Source: Novosphingobium sp. SG751A (GTDB lineage Bacteria > Pseudomonadota > Alphaproteobacteria > Sphingomonadales > Sphingomonadaceae). Taken from it: 64,000 nucleotides of DNA. Position numbers and translations under genes: made by a program. The notes under the pieces are model-generated. The model was not told the origin of the DNA and searched no databases. It saw nothing but the letters and a program-made list of their open reading frames with translations. The DNA lies in assembly GCF_013149295.1 (NCBI RefSeq), contig NZ_JABGCB010000004.1:248001-312000 (forward strand), written 5' to 3'. Positions 59,804-64,000 of the stretch are shown here, in pieces; within the stretch, counting starts at the first letter, position 1; each line of letters begins with the position of its first letter.

Positions 59804-60742
59804 TCAGGCAGGCCCTCGATCCTTCTCCATCGGCGGGGTGATCGAGGGCTCCGCGCCAGGCCTTACCCCGATTTCGGCCAGCAGCCATTCGCGGAACCGG
59901 CGGATCTTGGGCGTGCGGCGGCGATGTTCGGGATAGACGAACCAATAGGCGATCCCCAGACTGGACACCTGGGGGAACAATTGGACCAGCCTCCGGTCCG
60001 ACATGTCCTGATGCCAGAAAAACGGGGTGAGCATGGCCACCCCTTGCCCCGCCATGGCGGCATGACCTTCATTGGCCTGCGAATCCATGCGCACGCCCTG
60101 CAACGGCCCCTCCACCGCCTGCGCCAACCCCGCCTGCCGCAGCCAGCAGGCCCATGAGGGATCGTGCGGGCTGATCAGCGGCAGGCCCAGCAGATCCTGC
60201 GGCCGGATGCGCCCGCCCTGCGCCGCCAGAAAGCCGGGGCTGCACATGGGCGTAAAGTTCTGCTCCATCAGCCGATCCGCCGCCAGCCCCGGCCACACGC
60301 CACTGCCCGACCGCACCGCCACATCGACCCCGTCGCCTGACAGATCCGCCAGGCCTTCCTGCATCAACAGCCGCACCGCAATATCGGGATAGCGCATCTG
60401 AAACCGCCCGATCCGCCATGCCAGCCAGGCGTTGGCAAAGGTGGGCGTGGTCGAAATGGTCAGCGTGGTGTCATCATCGGCGCGCATTTCGACAAAGGCG
60501 GCCTCGATCATGTCCAGCCCCTTGCCGATCCGGGCCGCCGCGCTGCGCGCCGCATCGGTCAACGCCACCCGCTGCCGCTCGCGCCGGAACAATTGCTGGC
60601 CCAGATTATCCTCGATCAGGCGGATCTGATGGCTGACGGCGGCTTGCGTCATGCCCAGTTCGCGGGCGGCGGCGGTGAAGTTTTCGTGCCGCGCCGCCGC
60701 TTCGAAAACGCGGACGGCGGCCAGAGGGGGGATCTTACGCAT
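59804..60742 (-). CDS. LysR-family regulator (GcvA/AmpR type)
   Basis: A 312-residue LTTR. The HTH region (PLAAVRVFEAAARHENFTAAARELGMTQAAVSHQIRLIEDNLG) has the GcvA/AmpR pattern. The effector domain follows with FANAWLAWRIGRFQMRYPDI. Its stop is 3 nt from the barrel gene's stop, in convergent orientation. The target is not evident; the gene upstream is 255 nt away and points the same way. Confidence 0.88.
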   Translation of the reverse strand: MRKIPPLAAVRVFEAAARHENFTAAARELGMTQAAVSHQIRLIEDNLGQQLFRRERQRVALTDAARSAAARIGKGLDMIEAAFVEMRADDDTTLTISTTPTFANAWLAWRIGRFQMRYPDIAVRLLMQEGLADLSGDGVDVAVRSGSGVWPGLAADRLMEQNFTPMCSPGFLAAQGGRIRPQDLLGLPLISPHDPSWACWLRQAGLAQAVEGPLQGVRMDSQANEGHAAMAGQGVAMLTPFFWHQDMSDRRLVQLFPQVSSLGIAYWFVYPEHRRRTPKIRRFREWLLAEIGVRPGAEPSITPPMEKDRGPA

Positions 60743-60997
60743 GACCGCATCATAAGCACAGCTAATGATGCCTGTCGATCAATTGGTTGGCCGAAATGCG
60801 CAGCGAATGGCATAGCGGCGTCACTGTTTAGAGGACATTCGCCATGCAACAAGCATCCATACCCTGCTCAAACCGGGGGAATTTCTCCCCTCTGCTCTCT
60901 TTGCAGACGCTGTGGCTGGCGGTTGTGCGTGTGTCGGCTGTCCATGTCCGCATCGCCTTTGCCAGCCCATGGGACAGCATGCACCCATAGACCTGAC

Positions 60998-62323
60998 TTA
61001 TCTACTGCGCCGCAGCAGTCCCGGCACGGCAAACCCCAACGCCATCGCTCGATAGGCATAGCTGGCCAGCAGGGCGATCCAGATGCCGGCGTCGCCCATC
61101 GGCTTTAATGCGAAGTCGGTCAGCAGATAGAGGCCCAGCGCGACCAGCGCTGCGTTGCGCAGAGCGGTCCCGGCAATCGCGCCGATGAAAATGCCGTCGA
61201 GCAGCCAACTGGCCACGCCCACCAAAGGCACAGCCGCGCAATAGGGCAGCATCGCATTGGCCAGCACCCGGATCGCCGCATCATGGGTGAGGAATGCGAT
61301 GGCGGCAGGACCGACCAGAAGAATTGTCAGCGAAAACATCAAGCCGCCGCCCAGCGAAAACTCCCCTGTCAGGCGGATCGCCCGCAGCAATGTGGCTCGG
61401 GAACGCGCACCGATGGCCGCCCCCACCCGCGCCTCAGCGGTAAAGGCGAAGCCGTCGAGGACGAAGGCGCTGATGCTGATCATCTGCATCAAGACATGAT
61501 TGGCTGCCAGCGGCACCGGCCCCAGCGCGGCGGCCGAGCGGGTGAACCATGTAAAAATCGCCAGCAAAGCCAGCGTGCGCACCATAATATCGGCATTGAC
61601 CACCACCAGCCGCCGAACCGCCGCCATATCCAGCAACCGCGCCCGTCCAATCGCGCGCAATTGCCCGCGCCAATCCGGCCCCAGCACTTGGGCAATGGCA
61701 GCCATCCCGCCTGCCAACGCGCTCCATTCGGCCAGAGTCGTGCCAATCCCGACCCCGCGCGCGCCCATGCCCAGCGCGCCGACAAAGAGCAGATCGAGGC
61801 CGATGTTCACGCCGTTCATCAACGCCTGCACGCCCAGCGCCAGTCGTGTCCGCCCAAGACCGAGCAGCCAGCCATTGATCGCGTAAAAGCCCAGCGCCGC
61901 CGGTGCGCCCAGAAAGCGCATGATAAGAAAATCATGCGCCGCATCGCCCACGCCTGCAGGCGCGGCCATCAGCCTCAGACCCAGCGGCACGATCGCCGGC
62001 GAGAGCGCCAGCAGCATCACCCCCAGCCCCAACCCAAGCGCCAGCGAGCGCAGGATGGTCGCGCAGACCTCCTCATCCTCCCTCGCCCCTTTTGCCTGCG
62101 CGGTGATCCCGGTCACGCCCATGCGCAGAAAGCCAAAGCTCCAGAACACGAGGTTGAGGATCGTCGTGCCCAGCGCCACCCCGCCAAGGTTGCGCCCATC
62201 GCTGAGCCGACCGATGACCGCGACATCGACCACGCTGACCAGCGGCACCAGCGCCTGACCCAGAATGATCGGCCAAGCCTGCGCGAAAATGGCGCCTCGG
62301 GTGATGTTCCTATCGTCAGCCAA
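60998..62323 (-). CDS. MATE-family efflux transporter (DinF-like)
   Basis: A 441-residue membrane protein with about twelve segments in two related halves (N-half starting GAIFAQAWPIILGQALVPLVSVVDVAVIG, C-half around 225). LGMGARGVGIGTTLAEW and the FLGAPAALGFYAINGWLLGLGRTRLAL stretch resemble DinF/NorM-type exporters. It expels organic cations or toxic metabolites by Na+ or H+ antiport. The start overlaps the end of the lrp-like gene by 8 nt, so the two form an operon. Confidence 0.88.
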   Translation of the reverse strand: MADDRNITRGAIFAQAWPIILGQALVPLVSVVDVAVIGRLSDGRNLGGVALGTTILNLVFWSFGFLRMGVTGITAQAKGAREDEEVCATILRSLALGLGLGVMLLALSPAIVPLGLRLMAAPAGVGDAAHDFLIMRFLGAPAALGFYAINGWLLGLGRTRLALGVQALMNGVNIGLDLLFVGALGMGARGVGIGTTLAEWSALAGGMAAIAQVLGPDWRGQLRAIGRARLLDMAAVRRLVVVNADIMVRTLALLAIFTWFTRSAAALGPVPLAANHVLMQMISISAFVLDGFAFTAEARVGAAIGARSRATLLRAIRLTGEFSLGGGLMFSLTILLVGPAAIAFLTHDAAIRVLANAMLPYCAAVPLVGVASWLLDGIFIGAIAGTALRNAALVALGLYLLTDFALKPMGDAGIWIALLASYAYRAMALGFAVPGLLRRSR

Positions 62324-62789
62324 CGGGCAGCGCCGTGGTATATTTCGTCATCGACAGCGCGAAATGCGAGGCCGCCGCCCCCACCGCAGGATGCTCCAGG
62401 AGGGTGCCCATCAGGAAATTCTCATAATCGGCCACATCGGCCACGACGATCCGCAACAGATAGTCCCATTCGCCCGACATGGAGAAACATTCGACCACCT
62501 CGGGCCGGGCGCGCACAAATTCCTCGAAGGGCCGACGCACCTCCTGCGCATGATGGCGCACGCGAATGTTGCAGAACACATTGACCCCGCGCCCGATCTT
62601 GTCCGGATCGACCAGCCGGACGGTCGCGGTCAGAATGCCCGCCGCCTCCAGCGCCTTGATCCGGCGCCAGCATGAGGCCGACGAAGTGCCTACCCGCTCC
62701 CCCAATTCGGCATGGCTGAGCGATCCGTCATGCTGGAGCGCATCGATGATTCGCAGGTCAATTGGGTCAAGCCGATATTCCTGTTTCAC
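62316..62789 (-). CDS. Lrp/AsnC-family regulator
   Basis: A 157-residue Lrp/AsnC protein. The HTH (LIDALQHDGSLSHAELGERVGTSSASCWRRIKALEAAGIL, about 13-52) and RAM ligand domain (about 70-150) are complete. It is divergent from phenylalanine hydroxylase, so it probably senses phenylalanine or tyrosine and controls phhA as well as the MATE gene it overlaps. Confidence 0.9.
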   Translation of the reverse strand: MKQEYRLDPIDLRIIDALQHDGSLSHAELGERVGTSSASCWRRIKALEAAGILTATVRLVDPDKIGRGVNVFCNIRVRHHAQEVRRPFEEFVRARPEVVECFSMSGEWDYLLRIVVADVADYENFLMGTLLEHPAVGAAASHFALSMTKYTTALPVG

Positions 62790-62883
62790 ATATCACCGTA
62801 TGATTGATATTCTGTTTCAGAATTTCCTCAAAGTGCCGGGATTTTGAAATCCAATCAAGCCGGTTTTGTGAGATAATTCTGTC
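62790..62883. promoter_or_regulatory. Divergent lrp/phhA promoter with two palindromes
   Basis: Within 94 nt lie ATTCTG-TTT-CAGAAT (62809-62823) and GGATTT-TG-AAATCC (62839-62852). Both fit dimeric sites of the Lrp-type protein encoded next to them, though other binders are possible. Confidence 0.5.
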
Positions 62884-63762
62884 ATGACCCACTATAGCGC
62901 CGTCAAGCCCCCGCAGGCCGCCGATGACTGGACCATACCGCAAGAGTGGGACAGATACGGCGCGGATGAGCATGCCATGTGGGATCATCTGTTCGAGCGG
63001 CAGACGCGGATGCTGCCGGGCCGCGTGGCCCCCGCCTTTCTCGAAGGGCTCGACATTTTGCGCCTGTCCAAACCGGGCATTCCCGATTTTACCGAACTCA
63101 ACATCCGTTTAATGGATGCAACCGGATGGCAGGTGGTCGCGGTGCCGGGGCTGGTACCCGATGCAGTGTTTTTCGACCATCTGGCCAACCGGCGCTTTGT
63201 GGCGGGGCGCTTCATCCGCACGCCCGAACAGATCGACTATCTCGAAGAACCGGATATTTTCCACGATGTCTTTGGCCATGTCCCCCTGCTGGCCAACCCC
63301 GTTTTCGCCGATTACATGCAGGCCTATGGCCGGGGCGGTCGGCGCGCCGGGGAACTGGGCGCGATTGCAAGGCTGGCGCGGCTCTATTGGTACACGGTGG
63401 AATTTGGGCTGATACGCGGGGCTGACGGGCTGCAAATCTACGGCGCGGGCATCGTCTCCTCTTTCAGCGAGTCGATTTTTGCCCTCGACGATCCCTCGCC
63501 CAACCGGATCGCTTTCGATCTGGGGCGCGTGATGCGCACGCTTTATCGCATCGACGATTTCCAGCAGACCTATTTCGTGATCGACAGTTTCGAGGATCTG
63601 TTGCACCAGACCATCGAAAGCGATTTCGCCCCGCTCTATCGCTCCTTGCAAGGCGCGCCGGATATTGGTCCTGCCGCCGTGCTGGACAGCGACCGCGTGG
63701 ACCATCGGGGCACCCAGCATTACGCTCATTCCAGAACCGTTCCAACCAAGGCCCCCGCATGA
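62884..63762 (+). CDS. phhA: Phenylalanine 4-monooxygenase
   Basis: A 292-residue bacterial phenylalanine hydroxylase that converts phenylalanine to tyrosine using tetrahydropterin and non-heme iron. Iron ligands are His127 and His132 (DIFHDVFGHVPLL) and Glu173 (YWYTVEFGL). No regulatory ACT domain is present, as usual in bacteria. It overlaps phhB by 4 nt. The frame and start match the family. Confidence 0.95.
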   Translation: MTHYSAVKPPQAADDWTIPQEWDRYGADEHAMWDHLFERQTRMLPGRVAPAFLEGLDILRLSKPGIPDFTELNIRLMDATGWQVVAVPGLVPDAVFFDHLANRRFVAGRFIRTPEQIDYLEEPDIFHDVFGHVPLLANPVFADYMQAYGRGGRRAGELGAIARLARLYWYTVEFGLIRGADGLQIYGAGIVSSFSESIFALDDPSPNRIAFDLGRVMRTLYRIDDFQQTYFVIDSFEDLLHQTIESDFAPLYRSLQGAPDIGPAAVLDSDRVDHRGTQHYAHSRTVPTKAPA

Positions 63763-64000
63763 CCATCACTCCCCTGCCCATGCCCGCCATCAACGAAGCT
63801 CTGGCGACCCTGCCGGGCTGGACTTACGATGCCCCGCGCAAGGCGATCCATCGCCGGATTGTCCTGAAGGACTTCGGCCAAGCGCTCGCGCTGATGGTGC
63901 GGATCGGCGTTGAGGCGGAAAAGCGCGACCATCATCCCGAATGGACCAATGTCTATAACCGGCTCGATATCTGGCTCACCACCCATGATGCGGACGGCGT
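63759..64000 (+). CDS. phhB: Pterin-4a-carbinolamine dehydratase, N-terminal part (runs off window)
   Basis: The first 80 codons of a PhhB/PCD protein are present; the gene continues past the right edge. It recycles the 4a-hydroxy-pterin made by PhhA. The catalytic motif EKRDHHPEWTNVYNRLDIWLTTHD is fully visible. Its start overlaps the phhA stop (ATGA). Confidence 0.93.
   Translation, partial: MTITPLPMPAINEALATLPGWTYDAPRKAIHRRIVLKDFGQALALMVRIGVEAEKRDHHPEWTNVYNRLDIWLTTHDADG

Noticed and set aside
60743..60997. Possible short gene between the LysR and MATE genes
   Set aside because: Only a 63-codon frame without ribosome-binding site or recognisable features; treated as intergenic.
1..64000. 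tRNA, rRNA, insertion sequence, prophage or CRISPR features
   Set aside because: Reading both strands I found no cloverleaf-like sequence, transposase motif, integrase or regular repeat-spacer array that I could support.

Overview
The window looks like chromosome of a high-GC sphingomonad-type alphaproteobacterium (Novosphingobium, Sphingobium or a close relative). The reasons are three large TonB-dependent receptors sitting beside catabolic genes, two flavin-dependent 'tryptophan halogenase' genes in a carbohydrate locus, a close homologue of the LOV-HTH photoreceptor EL222 of Erythrobacter, and dense overlapping (ATGA) operons. I see no rRNA, tRNA, CRISPR array, insertion sequence or phage gene. 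Nearly all of the window is accessory catabolism, transport and stress genes, each block with its own regulator.

Layout. 0-2 kb: 3' end of a glpD-type dehydrogenase, an FMN reductase and a RibB-like protein that has lost its catalytic residues. 2-4.6 kb: arsRC-acr3-arsH arsenic operon (minus strand). 4.7-14.9 kb: alpha-glucoside-type locus with TonB receptor, two halogenases and GH13 glucosidase, divergent from a sugar MFS permease, with a LacI regulator. 15-16.8 kb: TetR regulator and a VanA-type Rieske oxygenase sharing a perfect operator. 16.8-22.2 kb: ECF sigma factor, FecR, STN-type TonB receptor and a Tat-exported aminotransferase in one operon. 22.3-22.7 kb: two gene remnants meeting head to head. 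22.7-30.2 kb: P450, MFS and dihydroxyacetone kinase operon, divergent MarR regulator and TonB receptor, with two matching MarR-type sites. 30.3-38.7 kb: CorA, then a sugar-oxidation locus (TetR, unknown protein, frameshifted Gfo/Idh oxidoreductase, PQQ dehydrogenase with an inserted cytochrome c domain; divergent MFS, HbpS-like protein and DUF1080 3-keto-glycoside hydrolase). 38.9-40.4 kb: opgD. 40.7-47.3 kb: light and peroxide block (DUF1801, photolyase, LOV-HTH regulator, folE, FAD oxidoreductase, YaaA, Ohr, SDR). 47.4-50 kb: LysR and a secreted RTX beta-roll protein. 50-56 kb: arginine succinyltransferase (Ast) operon with two AstA paralogues and an M20 hydrolase. 56-58.8 kb: DUF1338 2-oxoadipate dioxygenase/decarboxylase and benzoylformate decarboxylase. 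59-64 kb: outer-membrane barrel, LysR, MATE, Lrp, phenylalanine hydroxylase and its pterin dehydratase.

How the genes work together. Most blocks follow one plan: a TonB receptor or MFS permease for entry, one or two oxidoreductases or hydrolases for attack, and a local one-component regulator. Several palindromes in the divergent promoters fit the regulator encoded next to them (ArsR, LacI, TetR, MarR, LysR, Lrp), so each block can be read as a small self-regulated circuit. Bidirectional terminator hairpins separate convergent blocks at about 1.88, 30.26 and 46.0 kb.

The least conventional parts are the FecIR/TonB/Tat-aminotransferase operon, the P450-MFS-DHA kinase operon with twin MarR sites, the PQQ-cytochrome/Gfo-Idh/DUF1080 locus, the degenerate RibB-like protein, and the Ast operon in which an M20 enzyme occupies the place of AstE. 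Functions are assigned by reading motifs by eye; no database search was run.
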